Both the position numbers and the translations under genes were made by a program. A DNA stretch of 64,000 nt. Source: RCIO01 sp964629765 (GTDB lineage Bacteria > Pseudomonadota > Alphaproteobacteria > Rhizobiales > Rhizobiaceae). This document shows, in pieces, positions 35,570-44,082 of this stretch. Positions within the stretch are counted from its first letter, which is position 1; every line of letters begins with the position of its first letter. Location of the stretch: the NCBI GenBank assembly GCA_964629765.1, contig CAZVTK010000001.1, positions 62,001 through 126,000 on the forward strand, read 5' to 3'. The notes under the pieces were generated by a model, which had not been told where the DNA came from, made no database searches, and saw only the letters and a program-made list of their open reading frames with translations.

Positions 35570-36355
35570 CTATTTGCGGAAGCGGGAGAAATCCGGCTTC
35601 CGTTTTTCCTTGAAGGCGCCGGTGCCTTCCTTCTGCTCGCTCTCCCAGAATTCCTGGGGGACCATCCAGCGGCGCAGGAAATCCGCCTGGCCGAGCAGAT
35701 CCTCGAACTCCTCCACGAAGGACGCCTTGAACACCTTGAGGCAGGTCGGCGACACGCTCAGCAGCTCGTCGCACCAGCGCGCCACCTCGGCATCGAGCTC
35801 CGCCATCGGAACGACGGCGTTCACCAGTCCCCAATCCATCATCTGACGGGCGCTGTAGCGCCGGCCGAGCATCCATATCTCACGCGCGCGCTTGTGCCCG
35901 ACGATGCGGGTGAGGTAGCTCACCACCGGCCCGCTCGCCGGATAGGCCACTTTCGGCTCGCTCTGGCCGAACACGGCGTGCTCGGCGGCGATGGTGAAGT
36001 CGCAGAAATATGCGAAATGATGGCCGCCGCCGATGGCGTAGCCGTTGACCCGCGCGATCACCGGCTTGGGGCAGCGCGAGATCGTGAGATAGGGCGGCGT
36101 GAAGATCGCGGCGCCGGTGCGCCCCATCTTCCCGGCCTTCTGCCAGGACACGTCGGCGCCCGCGCAGAACGCCTTCTCCCCGGCGCCCGTCAGGACCACG
36201 ACGCCGACGGACGCGTCCTTCCCGGCGTCGTCGAACGCGGCCTCGATCTCCTGCAAGCTGTGCGCCGTGACGGCGTTGAGCTGCTCCGGCCGGTTGATGG
36301 TGATGGTGGCGACGCCGTCACGCTTCTCGTACCCGATATCGGTAAAGTCGTTCAT
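35570..36355 (-). CDS. Crotonase-superfamily protein, MenB/BadI-like with altered active site
   Basis: A 261-residue crotonase. CGAxx-type CoA contacts appear in AFCAGADVSWQ and the oxyanion loop in NGYAIGGGHHFAYFCD. The two catalytic Glu of enoyl-CoA hydratase are absent. The region FGQSEPKVAYPASGP aligns with FGQVGPKMG of BadI/MenB-type enzymes but lacks their DPGYG/DGGYG. The C-terminus KEKRKPDFSRFRK is typical of that branch. It may be a hydrolase or isomerase rather than a hydratase. The start at 36355 has AGGGG at suitable distance; 36364 is possible. It is first gene of a four-gene unit. Confidence 0.78.
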   Translation of the reverse strand: MNDFTDIGYEKRDGVATITINRPEQLNAVTAHSLQEIEAAFDDAGKDASVGVVVLTGAGEKAFCAGADVSWQKAGKMGRTGAAIFTPPYLTISRCPKPVIARVNGYAIGGGHHFAYFCDFTIAAEHAVFGQSEPKVAYPASGPVVSYLTRIVGHKRAREIWMLGRRYSARQMMDWGLVNAVVPMAELDAEVARWCDELLSVSPTCLKVFKASFVEEFEDLLGQADFLRRWMVPQEFWESEQKEGTGAFKEKRKPDFSRFRK

Positions 36356-36418
36356 GCCGTGCATTCCCCTGCTCGTCCGCGACTGACCCGGACTCGAAGC
36401 GCCTGCTCCCAGCCGAAA

Positions 36419-36433
36419 GCAAGCGATGTGCCA
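36419..36433 (-). promoter_or_regulatory. Sigma-54 promoter for crotonase-AKR-YciI-ALDH
   Basis: On the minus strand: TGGCACA-TCGC-TTGC, 64 bases upstream of the ATG at 36355. Confidence 0.78.
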
Positions 36434-36466
36434 ACCGGCCGGCTTGCGCAACCGCAGCGCCAACCG

Positions 36467-36486
36467 CGCCTTCGGGGCGGAAGGCG
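36467..36486 (-). terminator. Hairpin after the MmgE/PrpD gene
   Basis: CGCCTTC-GGGGCG-GAAGGCG, a perfect 7-bp stem 20 bases beyond the MmgE/PrpD stop and before the next -24/-12 element. No T run. Confidence 0.4.
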
Positions 36487-36505
36487 GGCCGCCACGAGCC
36501 TCCTG

Positions 36506-37915
36506 TTACGAGCCCCGCAGCGTTTCGACGATGGGCGTCACCGCCGGCAAGGTCTCGATCCCCAGGACAAGGCGCTCCAGCCGCTCGACATCCTGCGGCG
36601 CGAGCGACTTTCCGGCCAGCCGGCGGTATTTCGCCAGCATCTGCTCCGGCGACATCGGCTTCTGGAAGCTGCCGAGGAAATGGTCGGCCACGCGCCTGAT
36701 GGACGCGCCGTTCTTCAGCACCACCTCGACATCGGTGCCGCGAGCGAACGGACGTCCCTTCTTTTCCCGCTCCTCGTCGCGCAGGACCTCGACGCGCGCG
36801 CAGATGTCGAGAACGTCGGGACGGGCGATGTTTGCCTCGACCATCTGATCGACGAAGACCTCGCCCTCGATCAGCTTCATGCCGATGCAGTAGCCGAGAT
36901 GCATCTGCGCGGCCGTGAGGCCGGTGGGCTCGTAAGGCGTCCAGTACGAGTGGCGCACGGCGTCCTCCGTCATCCTGACGGTCACGCGCTCGACATCCCC
37001 GGCCTTCAGCCCCTCGCGCATCAGATCCTCGATGACGTCGAGTGTGGAGAGGTTGGTGCCGACGGTCGCATGCCGCTTGATGGAGATGCGCATGGTTTCC
37101 CAGCGCGTCCCGAGCCCGTCCGTCAGCGCGTCGAGGTCGAACGTGTCCGCGCCGCCGGTGAAGGTCCGGCAATAGCCGCCATACTCCTGCTCGAACACCT
37201 CGTCGACGCCGGTAAAACCCTCCGCGGCGAGCAGGGCCGCGTAGAGGCCGCTCTGCGAGCCCTTTGCCGACAGGATGCGCTTGACCATGGAGCCGAACTG
37301 GGTGGCCATCAGCCCCGCGGCCTGCGGCCCGGCTATGCCGATCGCCTCCTTCATCCGGCGCCGGTCGAGGCCGAGCACGACCCCCGCGGCCACCGCGGCG
37401 GGGAACGGCGCGAAGACGCCCGGAGCGTGCCAGCCCTTCACCAGCATGCGGTTGCCGTTCATGCAGAGCCCGACGCGCGGCCCGATCTCGAAACCGGCGA
37501 TGACCGCGGTCAGCAGCCGCTCGCCGTCGACCTTGTCCGCGCCGACATATTCCGCGGCGGCGAATGCGGCGGGCAGGACGGCAGCGCAGGAATGGATGGT
37601 CGCCGGATTGGCGTCGTCGAGCTCGTAGCCCTGGATCATCGTCCCGTTGACGAGCGCGGCATTGGCGGCCGAGGCCGTTTCGCCGCGTCCCCAGATCGTC
37701 ACCGGCCCGCCGGAGGGCTCGAGCCCCGCGATCACCTTTCCGAGTATGCCGGTCCACGGCACGTCGGCGCCGAACAGGCCGCAGCCGAGCCCGTCGAGCA
37801 GCACGAGCCTCGCCCGCGCGACCACCTCGGGGGGAACGTCGGAGAGCTTGAGGCCGGTAACGAAATCCGCGATCGCTTCGCTATGGGTCGGGGTGGAGCG
37901 GGAGCTTGGCTGCAT
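36506..37915 (-). CDS. MmgE/PrpD-family protein
   Basis: The family includes 2-methylcitrate dehydratase, cis-aconitate decarboxylase and stereospecific epimerases or lyases of small di- and tricarboxylates. The 469-residue protein has the long helical first domain (VARARLVLLDGLGCGLFGAD, about 35-54; MIQGYELDDANPATIHSCAA). A smaller domain follows with TVRMTEDAVRHSY. It is a single-gene unit with its own sigma-54 promoter. Its role may be hydration or dehydration of an acid intermediate. Close relatives in TTT/Bug-rich islands are usually annotated only to family level. Confidence 0.84.
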   Translation of the reverse strand: MQPSSRSTPTHSEAIADFVTGLKLSDVPPEVVARARLVLLDGLGCGLFGADVPWTGILGKVIAGLEPSGGPVTIWGRGETASAANAALVNGTMIQGYELDDANPATIHSCAAVLPAAFAAAEYVGADKVDGERLLTAVIAGFEIGPRVGLCMNGNRMLVKGWHAPGVFAPFPAAVAAGVVLGLDRRRMKEAIGIAGPQAAGLMATQFGSMVKRILSAKGSQSGLYAALLAAEGFTGVDEVFEQEYGGYCRTFTGGADTFDLDALTDGLGTRWETMRISIKRHATVGTNLSTLDVIEDLMREGLKAGDVERVTVRMTEDAVRHSYWTPYEPTGLTAAQMHLGYCIGMKLIEGEVFVDQMVEANIARPDVLDICARVEVLRDEEREKKGRPFARGTDVEVVLKNGASIRRVADHFLGSFQKPMSPEQMLAKYRRLAGKSLAPQDVERLERLVLGIETLPAVTPIVETLRGS

Positions 37916-37990
37916 GGCCTCCTCGTGCGATGGGTGTAGCGGATCAGGTCGAGAAGGCCCGCCCGAACGACAGATGACGGCACCCTTCCC

Positions 37991-38005
37991 GCAAGCGCCA
38001 TGCCA
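37991..38005 (-). promoter_or_regulatory. Sigma-54 promoter for the MmgE/PrpD gene
   Basis: On the minus strand: TGGCATG-GCGC-TTGC, 76 bases from the ATG. The 427-base gap 37916-38342 contains this element, the plus-strand element at 38213 and the tandem sites at 38115-38160. Confidence 0.78.
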
Positions 38006-38114
38006 ACTGGATGGCCAGCGGGGCGGTCAGCGGGATGGAATACAGCCACCCCGGCATCGAATCCGTCCCGGGTCGCGAATTCAAGCGGATCCGGCAGTGC
38101 GAGCGCTCCTGAAC

Positions 38115-38160
38115 TGTCCTCGGTAGAGACAATCTGAAAATCGTGTCCTTTGCCCGGACA
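38115..38160. promoter_or_regulatory. Tandem activator-site candidates, one an exact TGTCC-N7-GGACA
   Basis: TGTCC-TTTGCCC-GGACA (38144-38160) is a perfect 5+5 inverted repeat. TGTCC-TCGGTAG-AGACA (38115-38131) is a near copy 29 bases away. They lie between divergent sigma-54 promoters, roughly 70-130 bases from the -12 boxes. The local sequence is AT-richer than its surroundings. Confidence 0.6.
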
Positions 38161-38212
38161 TGTCGAAGGCAGGCTCCAGCAGGTTGCGCCGCATAGGGCG
38201 CGTACCCGTTCT

Positions 38213-38227
38213 TGGCACGGACATTGC
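38213..38227 (+). promoter_or_regulatory. Sigma-54 promoter for the dienoyl-CoA-reductase-like gene
   Basis: TGGCACG-GACA-TTGC, a consensus-perfect element, 115 bases before the ATG at 38343. Confidence 0.85.
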
Positions 38228-38342
38228 GAAACAGCGGGCGATTGGAGATGTCATGCCCTCGATGCGACAGCCTCGGCATGACACCAGAAGAAAACCCGTG
38301 GTGCCGCCCGGATCGTCCGGCCGGATCAGCTAGTCAGGAACG

Positions 38343-39194
38343 ATGAAGATGGCCAATACGGCGCCCGCAAATCCCCGCAGCCCCTTCGAAACCTTCGCAC
38401 GCGGAATCCTCAACGGCAAGACGGCCCTGGTGACGGGCGGCGGCACCGGCATCGGCTTCGGCATCGCGCGCACGCTGGGCCTGCTCGGGGCGAAGGTGTG
38501 CATCATCAGCCGCAAGGAGGACGTGCTGCGGGCGGCAAGCGAGAAGCTCGCGGCGGAGGGCATCGAGAACATCCACGTGGCGACCGATGTCCGCGACTTC
38601 GCGGCCGTGGAAGCGGCAGTGAAGCAGACCGTCGAGCGGCTGGGCTCCCTCGACATCCTCGTCAACTGCGCCGCCGGGCTGTTCCACGCGCCCGCCGAGG
38701 AGCTCTCGGAAAACGGCTGGAAGGTGCTGATCGACATCAACCTTCACGGCGGCTTCGCCTGCTGCAAGGCCGCGCAGCCGCATCTGGCCAAGGCGAAGGG
38801 CGGCGGCCGCATCATCAACATCGTGTCGCCCTTCGCCTGGCAGAGCTGGCCGGGCTCGGTCAACGCCGCCGCCGCCAAGGCCGGGATCATCTCGATGGCC
38901 CACACGCTCGCCGTCGAGTGGGGCCGCTACAACATCCTCGTCAACAACGTCGCGCCGGGCCCGATCGGCGGCACCGGCGGAATCGACAGGATGGCCGACA
39001 ACGAGACCCGCTTCGCCGAGGAGCTGGAGCGGACCGCGCTCGGCCGGCTGGGCGAGATCGCCGACATCGCCGAGGCCGTCGCCTTCCTGGCTTCGCCCGC
39101 CGGCTCCTTCATCAGCGGCGCCGACCTGCTGGTCGACGGAGGACGCCAGTACAACGTCGTCCCGTCCAAGGTTCGGAACCTGCGGGCGCTCTGA
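38343..39194 (+). CDS. SDR of the peroxisomal-type 2,4-dienoyl-CoA reductase group
   Basis: A 283-residue SDR with TGGGTGIGFGIARTLGLLGA for NADP binding. The classical Tyr-xxx-Lys is missing: the segment SVNAAAAKAGIISM has Ala where Tyr is expected but keeps the Lys. WGRYNILVNNVAPGPIGGTGG closely resembles the DECR2/Sps19 group, which also lacks that Tyr. So reduction of a 2,4-dienoyl-CoA during unsaturated acyl breakdown is likely. AGGA precedes ATG 38343; ATG 38349 is an alternative. It is a single-gene unit. Confidence 0.8.
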   Translation: MKMANTAPANPRSPFETFARGILNGKTALVTGGGTGIGFGIARTLGLLGAKVCIISRKEDVLRAASEKLAAEGIENIHVATDVRDFAAVEAAVKQTVERLGSLDILVNCAAGLFHAPAEELSENGWKVLIDINLHGGFACCKAAQPHLAKAKGGGRIINIVSPFAWQSWPGSVNAAAAKAGIISMAHTLAVEWGRYNILVNNVAPGPIGGTGGIDRMADNETRFAEELERTALGRLGEIADIAEAVAFLASPAGSFISGADLLVDGGRQYNVVPSKVRNLRAL

Positions 39195-39227
39195 GCCGGC
39201 AGGGCGGCCGCGCGGCCGTCGGGGGAT

Positions 39228-39246
39228 GCCGGCCGGTCGGGCCGGC
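39228..39246. terminator. Hairpin between convergent genes
   Basis: GCCGGCC-GGTCG-GGCCGGC, a perfect 7-bp stem in the 53-base gap between the SDR gene and the convergent acyl-CoA synthetase gene. Confidence 0.35.
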
Positions 39247-39247
39247 G

Positions 39248-41356
39248 TCACGCCTTGCCCGGCGTGGCGAGGAAGTCGACCGCCGCGATGCCCTTCCCCT
39301 GCGGGCGCACCAGAACGGGATTGATCTCGGCCTCGGCAAGACCCGGCGTCATCAGCATCGCGTCGCCGAAGCTGACGGTCGCCGCGACCAGCGCCTCGAT
39401 GTCGGCGCGCGGCGCGCCGCGGAATCCTTGCAGCAGCGTCCAGACCTTCAGCTTGCGGAGCGCGGTTTCGACCTGGGCCGGCGTGACCGGCAGGGCGAGA
39501 TAGGTCACGTCCCGGTAGAGCTCGATGGCGACGCCGCCCGAGCCGATCGAGAGGACCGGTCCGAAATCGGTGTTGCGCAGGCATGAGAGGACCACCTCGA
39601 CCCCGTCGGTGATCATCTCCTGGACGAGCACGCCCATGCCCGGCTTGCCGACGCTCGCGCGGAACGCCGCCGCATGGGCGTCGACCTCCTCGGGCGTCTG
39701 GACGCGCAGCTTCACGAGGCCGAGCTCGGTCTTGTGCTCGGCCTCGGACGGCAGCGCCTTCACGACGAGCGGGCGCACAAGATGCGCGCAGGCTTGCGCC
39801 GCCCTGTCGCCCGGACCGAGCACCACCCACTTCGCCGGGCTCACGCCCGCGTCCGTCAGGAACGACATGGTGTCCTCCCAGGAGACAGGCGCCGCCCGCG
39901 GCTCGCCGCGGCCCGGACGCGAGGCGATCCCGATCATGGACCAGCGCCGGCGGTCGTAGACCCAGCGCAGCGCCCGCATCGTGTTGGAAGGATCGTCCGA
40001 AACGAGGACGCCTGCCGCAGCGAAATCGGCCCGGACCTCGGCGTCCACCGTATCGGCCGCGAAGGAGACGATTACGGGAAGCCCGTAGCGGCGCGCGCAA
40101 TCCTTGAAAGCCTCGCCATTGTCGGCGAGGTCGCGCCGACCGCTCGAGGCGAACTGCACGACGATGGCCTCGGTCCGCGCATCGTTCGCGACCATGGCGA
40201 GCGTGTCGCCGTAGAGGTTCGGCACGCTTCGAACCTGGCCCGTGAGGTCGATCGGGTTGGCCTTGCGGGCGAAGTCGGGAAGGATCCCGTCGAGGCCCGC
40301 GACGGTCTCCGGCGCGAAGACCGCCATCGGCAGCCCGCGCTCCTCGCAATGGTCGGCGAGCAGCGCGCCCGCGCCGCCCGACGAGCTGAGGATGGCGACG
40401 CCGCCGAGCCGGTCGTTCGACGGACGCGGATCGGGCAGGACCGTCAGCGCCTCGATCGCGGCGAGCGCCTCAGACAGGCTTTCCACCGCGACGATCCCGG
40501 CCTGATCCAGCACGTCGCTGTAGATCGCATAGGGAGAGGCGATCTTGCCCGTGTGGGAGGCGGTGGCCTCCTGCCCGAACGCCGACCGGCCCGCCTTCAG
40601 GGCGACGATCTGGATGCCGCGGCCGCGGGCGCGCTCGGCCAGCGGCAGCAGGCGCCAGGCATCCTTCAGGCCCTCAAGATAAAGGCCGACCACGCGCACG
40701 TCGTCCTGTTCGATCAGCCAGCCGAGCACGTCGAGCGCGTCGAGGACGCTCTCGTTGCCGACGCTGACGATGTAGGAGCAGCCGAGGCCGTTCCGCTGGA
40801 GATAGTGCCCGAAGGCACCCGACAGCGCCCCGCTCTGGCTGATCACGGCGATCGGCGCATGCCGGATCGACCGCAGCGCCATCGCCGCGCCGCCGAACGA
40901 GAATATCGCCTTGGACTTCACCGACCAGATGCCCTGGCAGTTGGGTCCGAGCACGGTGACGTCGTGCTCGCGCGCCGTGGCCACGAGCTGCGCCGCGACC
41001 TCCCTGCCCGATTCGACCTCCTCGAAGCCGGACGTGAAGACGATGGCGGCCTTGATGCCCTTGCGGCCGCACTCGGCGATGATGCCGGGCACGGTGGCGG
41101 CGGGCGTGATGATCAGCGCCAGGTCCGGAACCTCGGGCAGGTCGCCGACGCTCTTGTAGGCCCTGTGCCCCTCGATCTCGGCATGGCTCGGCGTGACCGG
41201 GAAGATCGAGCCCTCGAAACCGTGGAGCTTCAGCACCTGCACGAGCTGGTTGCGCGCCGTGCCGCGCTGGGGAGACGCCCCCACGATGGCGACGCTGCGA
41301 GCCCGGAAAATCCTGTCGAGCGCTGCGCCGGATACCGCCGTTTCCACTGCGTCCAT
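39248..41356 (-). CDS. ADP-forming acyl-CoA synthetase (fused subunits)
   Basis: This enzyme makes acyl-CoA from acid, CoA and ATP, giving ADP and phosphate through a phosphohistidine. The 702-residue chain has a CoA-binding domain (about 15-140, SVAIVGASPQRGTARNQ), then two succinyl-CoA-ligase-like domains with the phospho-His in ATASHTGKIA (about 268). The C-terminal ATP-grasp domain runs from about 480 (VVKALPSEAEHKTELGLV). Fused alpha-beta forms of this length are common in Hyphomicrobiales. ATG 41356 is used; longer readings run over the -24/-12 element. It is a single-gene unit divergent from the large plus-strand operon. Confidence 0.88.
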   Translation of the reverse strand: MDAVETAVSGAALDRIFRARSVAIVGASPQRGTARNQLVQVLKLHGFEGSIFPVTPSHAEIEGHRAYKSVGDLPEVPDLALIITPAATVPGIIAECGRKGIKAAIVFTSGFEEVESGREVAAQLVATAREHDVTVLGPNCQGIWSVKSKAIFSFGGAAMALRSIRHAPIAVISQSGALSGAFGHYLQRNGLGCSYIVSVGNESVLDALDVLGWLIEQDDVRVVGLYLEGLKDAWRLLPLAERARGRGIQIVALKAGRSAFGQEATASHTGKIASPYAIYSDVLDQAGIVAVESLSEALAAIEALTVLPDPRPSNDRLGGVAILSSSGGAGALLADHCEERGLPMAVFAPETVAGLDGILPDFARKANPIDLTGQVRSVPNLYGDTLAMVANDARTEAIVVQFASSGRRDLADNGEAFKDCARRYGLPVIVSFAADTVDAEVRADFAAAGVLVSDDPSNTMRALRWVYDRRRWSMIGIASRPGRGEPRAAPVSWEDTMSFLTDAGVSPAKWVVLGPGDRAAQACAHLVRPLVVKALPSEAEHKTELGLVKLRVQTPEEVDAHAAAFRASVGKPGMGVLVQEMITDGVEVVLSCLRNTDFGPVLSIGSGGVAIELYRDVTYLALPVTPAQVETALRKLKVWTLLQGFRGAPRADIEALVAATVSFGDAMLMTPGLAEAEINPVLVRPQGKGIAAVDFLATPGKA

Positions 41357-41450
41357 GTCGATTCGTCCTGTCCTCGTCGGTTGGCCGCGCCCGCCGCAGA
41401 CCGCATCGGTCGACGCGGCGAAAGGCGCATGCGCCCGACGCCGCGGTTCC

Positions 41451-41465
41451 GCAAACGCCGTGCCA
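41451..41465 (-). promoter_or_regulatory. Sigma-54 promoter for the acyl-CoA synthetase
   Basis: On the minus strand: TGGCACG-GCGT-TTGC, consensus perfect, 95 bases from the ATG. The 318-base gap 41357-41674 holds this element and the one at 41578. I found no copy of the TGTCC-N7-GGACA motif here. Confidence 0.83.
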
Positions 41466-41577
41466 GCCAGTGCGCCGGCGCGACCCGCTCCTTGGCAAGG
41501 GGTGCGGGCGAGCGGCGGCGGCGCGCCAATGATGATGCAACCGGACGCCAAAAGGCCCATCATCGGCCGGATCACGC

Positions 41578-41592
41578 TGGCACGCGAATTGC
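41578..41592 (+). promoter_or_regulatory. Sigma-54 promoter of the eight-gene beta-oxidation operon
   Basis: TGGCACG-CGAA-TTGC, consensus perfect, 82 bases before the first ATG (41675). Confidence 0.85.
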
Positions 41593-41674
41593 GATAGGGC
41601 TTCTGCCATTTCGGCGCTTCGCGATCCAGCTCGAGGCCCGCATACCGCACGCCGACAACGAGGACCATGTGACC

Positions 41675-42454
41675 ATGACCTACAAGGAAATCATCTATGC
41701 CGAAGACGGTCCGGTCGGGACCATCACCCTCAACCGGCCCGACCACGGCAACATGTTCACCGAAACCATGTGCCACGAGATCCGCGACTGCATCGACGCC
41801 ATCCGGCGCGAGACGCGCACGCGGGTCGTCGTGCTGACCGGAGCCGGCGACAAGTTCTTCTGCATCGGCGGCCAGAAGGACGGCATGGAGAAGACGAAGC
41901 TCTATGCGGGCGTGCTTCCGACGCTGGAAATGTACGAATCCATCGACCGCCTGCAAAAGCCGGTGATCGCCAGCGTGAACGGGCTGGCCGTCGGCGGCGG
42001 CAACGTGCTCCAGGTGGTCTGCGACGTGACCATCGCCAAGGAGAGCGCGATCTTCCGCCAGGTCGGACCGATGGTGGGCTCCTTCGACGGCGGCTACGGC
42101 ACCTGGTATCTCGAGGACCTCATCGGCAAGAAGCGGGCCAAGGAGATGTGGTACGTCAACGCCAAGATCACCGCGGCCGAGGCCAAGGAAATGGGCCTCA
42201 TCAACCGCGTCGTGCCCGACGACCAGCTCGCCGCCAGGACACGGGAATTCGCGCTCGAGATCGCCGACCGCGGCGCCTTCGCGCTGGCCTCGATCAAGGG
42301 CGCCTTCAATGCGCGCCACGGCGGCGTTTCGGGACTTTCGCGCGTCACCCACGACCTGCTGCTCAGCCAGTATCTGGATACGCCCGAATCGAAGGAACTG
42401 TCGGCCAGCTTCAACGAGCGCCGGAAGCCCGATCCGTCCAAATTCGGCAAGTGA
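41675..42454 (+). CDS. MenB/BadI-like crotonase, candidate ring-cleaving acyl-CoA hydrolase
   Basis: A 259-residue crotonase. VNGLAVGGGNVLQVVCDVTI followed by FRQVGPMVGSFDGGYGTWYL is the pattern of MenB and of BadI (2-ketocyclohexanecarboxyl-CoA hydrolase), which opens a six-membered ring. Like them it lacks the hydratase Glu residues and keeps the DGGYG motif. The tail NERRKPDPSKFGK also fits. No menaquinone genes are nearby. The genes that follow (CoA ligase, hydratase, SDR, acyl-CoA dehydrogenase) mirror the aliA-badK-badH-aliB set for cyclohexanecarboxylate, so a BadI-type role is the best guess. It is first gene of the operon. Confidence 0.75.
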   Translation: MTYKEIIYAEDGPVGTITLNRPDHGNMFTETMCHEIRDCIDAIRRETRTRVVVLTGAGDKFFCIGGQKDGMEKTKLYAGVLPTLEMYESIDRLQKPVIASVNGLAVGGGNVLQVVCDVTIAKESAIFRQVGPMVGSFDGGYGTWYLEDLIGKKRAKEMWYVNAKITAAEAKEMGLINRVVPDDQLAARTREFALEIADRGAFALASIKGAFNARHGGVSGLSRVTHDLLLSQYLDTPESKELSASFNERRKPDPSKFGK

Positions 42455-42462
42455 GCACCGCT

Positions 42463-44079
42463 ATGAGGCCGTTTCTCACGCTCCACGATCCCGCCACCGC
42501 GCGGTCCCACTACGATGCGGGGCTCTGGACCGAGGACACGTTCTACTCGCTGCTGGCCGAGCATACGGCGCGGACGCCGACCGACATCGCGGTCCGCGAC
42601 GGCCGCCTCGTCCTCGACTGGCGCAGCCTGAAGGCCCGCGTCGACGCGATGGCCGACAGCTTCGTCGAGGAGAACATCGTGGCGGGCGACCGCGTCTCGA
42701 TCTGGATGTCTAACCGGCTGGAGGCGATCATCACGTTCCTCGCCTGCTCCCGCGAGGGCGTCGCCTGCAATCCCTCGCTGCACCGCTCGTACACCTGCGG
42801 CGAGATCGTCGAGCTCTTGACGGAGCTCGGCTCCAAGGCGCTCGTGACCGAGGCCGGCTGGGGCGCCGACCGCGCGCACAAGGATTTCGACGCCATGCTG
42901 GCGGGGCTGCCCTTCCTGCGCAAGGTGTACGTGCCCGAGCGCTTTCCGCTGCGCATCACCGAAATCGACCGCGTGCCGCACGCCAACCCGGACAGCGTCG
43001 CCTACCTCGCCTTCACCTCGGGCACGACCGGCAGGTCCAAATGCGTCATGCATTCCAGCAATTCGCTGCTGGCCAATGCGCGCGACCTCGTCCGCGACTG
43101 GAAGCTGCATCGGGAAACGGTGATCCTGTCGCTGAGCCCGCTGTCGCACCACATCGCGTGGGTGGCCATCGCACAATGGCTGGTATGCGGCGGCCAGATG
43201 GTGACGGACGACCCGCCGGCCGGCACCTCGCGCCTGGACTGGATCGTCGAAACCGGAGCCACCTACGTGCTCGGCGTGCCGACGCACGCCATGGACATTC
43301 TCGCCGAGCAGAAGGCGCGCGGCGCCGAGCGCATCGGCAAGGTCGAGATCTTCTACATGGCGGGCGCGCCGATCCCCGAGATCGTGGCCAAGGCCTTCGT
43401 CGACCAGGGCATCGCGCCGCAGAACATCTACGGCATGACGGAGTGCTCCTCGCACCAGTACACGCATCCCGACGACCCGAAAGAGGTGTGGATCTCCACC
43501 TGCGGCCGCGGCGGACCCGCCTATTCCGTCAGGATCTGGGATCCCGAGCACCCCGACCGGGAGCTGCCGCAGGGCAAATCCGGCGAAATCGGAGGGCGCG
43601 GCGCGGCGATGATGCTCGGCTATTTCGGCAACCAGGCGGCGACCGAGAAGACGTTCAACCGCCACGGCTATCTGATGTCGGGCGATCTCGGCTCGTTCGA
43701 CCGCGACGGCAATTTGCGCATCGAGGGACGGCTCAAGGACCTGATCATCCGCGGCGGTCATAACATCCATCCCGCGCGCATCGAGGCGCTGGCGCTCACG
43801 CATCCGGCCGTCGCCAAGGCGGCGGCCTTCGGCGTGCCCGACGACAGGCTGGGCGAGAAGGTCTGCCTCGCGGTCATCGGCGACGTCGCGCCGGACGATA
43901 TGCTGCGGCACCTTGCGGCCGAGGATCTGTCGAAATTCGAGATGCCCGAATGGTTCCTCTCGGTGAAGGAGCTGCCGCTCACCGCGAGCGGCAAGATCCT
44001 GAAGCGCGAGCTCGCCGCGATGGTGCATCGCGGCGAGCTGTCGCCCCGGCCCGTCCGCTATGTCGAAGGAAGGGCCTAG
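42463..44079 (+). CDS. AMP-forming acyl-CoA ligase (AliA-like)
   Basis: A 538-residue ANL-superfamily ligase that adenylates a carboxylic acid and then thioesterifies it to CoA. The P-loop is LAFTSGTTGRSK (about 183-194). Other core motifs are YGMTECSSHQ, SGDLGSFDRDGNLRIEGRLK, the hinge DLIIRGGHNIHPARIE and the catalytic Lys in TASGKILKREL. It lies eight bases after the BadI-like gene. The context suggests it activates the entering cyclic or branched acid, as AliA does with cyclohexanecarboxylate (inference). Confidence 0.88.
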   Translation: MRPFLTLHDPATARSHYDAGLWTEDTFYSLLAEHTARTPTDIAVRDGRLVLDWRSLKARVDAMADSFVEENIVAGDRVSIWMSNRLEAIITFLACSREGVACNPSLHRSYTCGEIVELLTELGSKALVTEAGWGADRAHKDFDAMLAGLPFLRKVYVPERFPLRITEIDRVPHANPDSVAYLAFTSGTTGRSKCVMHSSNSLLANARDLVRDWKLHRETVILSLSPLSHHIAWVAIAQWLVCGGQMVTDDPPAGTSRLDWIVETGATYVLGVPTHAMDILAEQKARGAERIGKVEIFYMAGAPIPEIVAKAFVDQGIAPQNIYGMTECSSHQYTHPDDPKEVWISTCGRGGPAYSVRIWDPEHPDRELPQGKSGEIGGRGAAMMLGYFGNQAATEKTFNRHGYLMSGDLGSFDRDGNLRIEGRLKDLIIRGGHNIHPARIEALALTHPAVAKAAAFGVPDDRLGEKVCLAVIGDVAPDDMLRHLAAEDLSKFEMPEWFLSVKELPLTASGKILKRELAAMVHRGELSPRPVRYVEGRA

Positions 44080-44082
44080 GAC

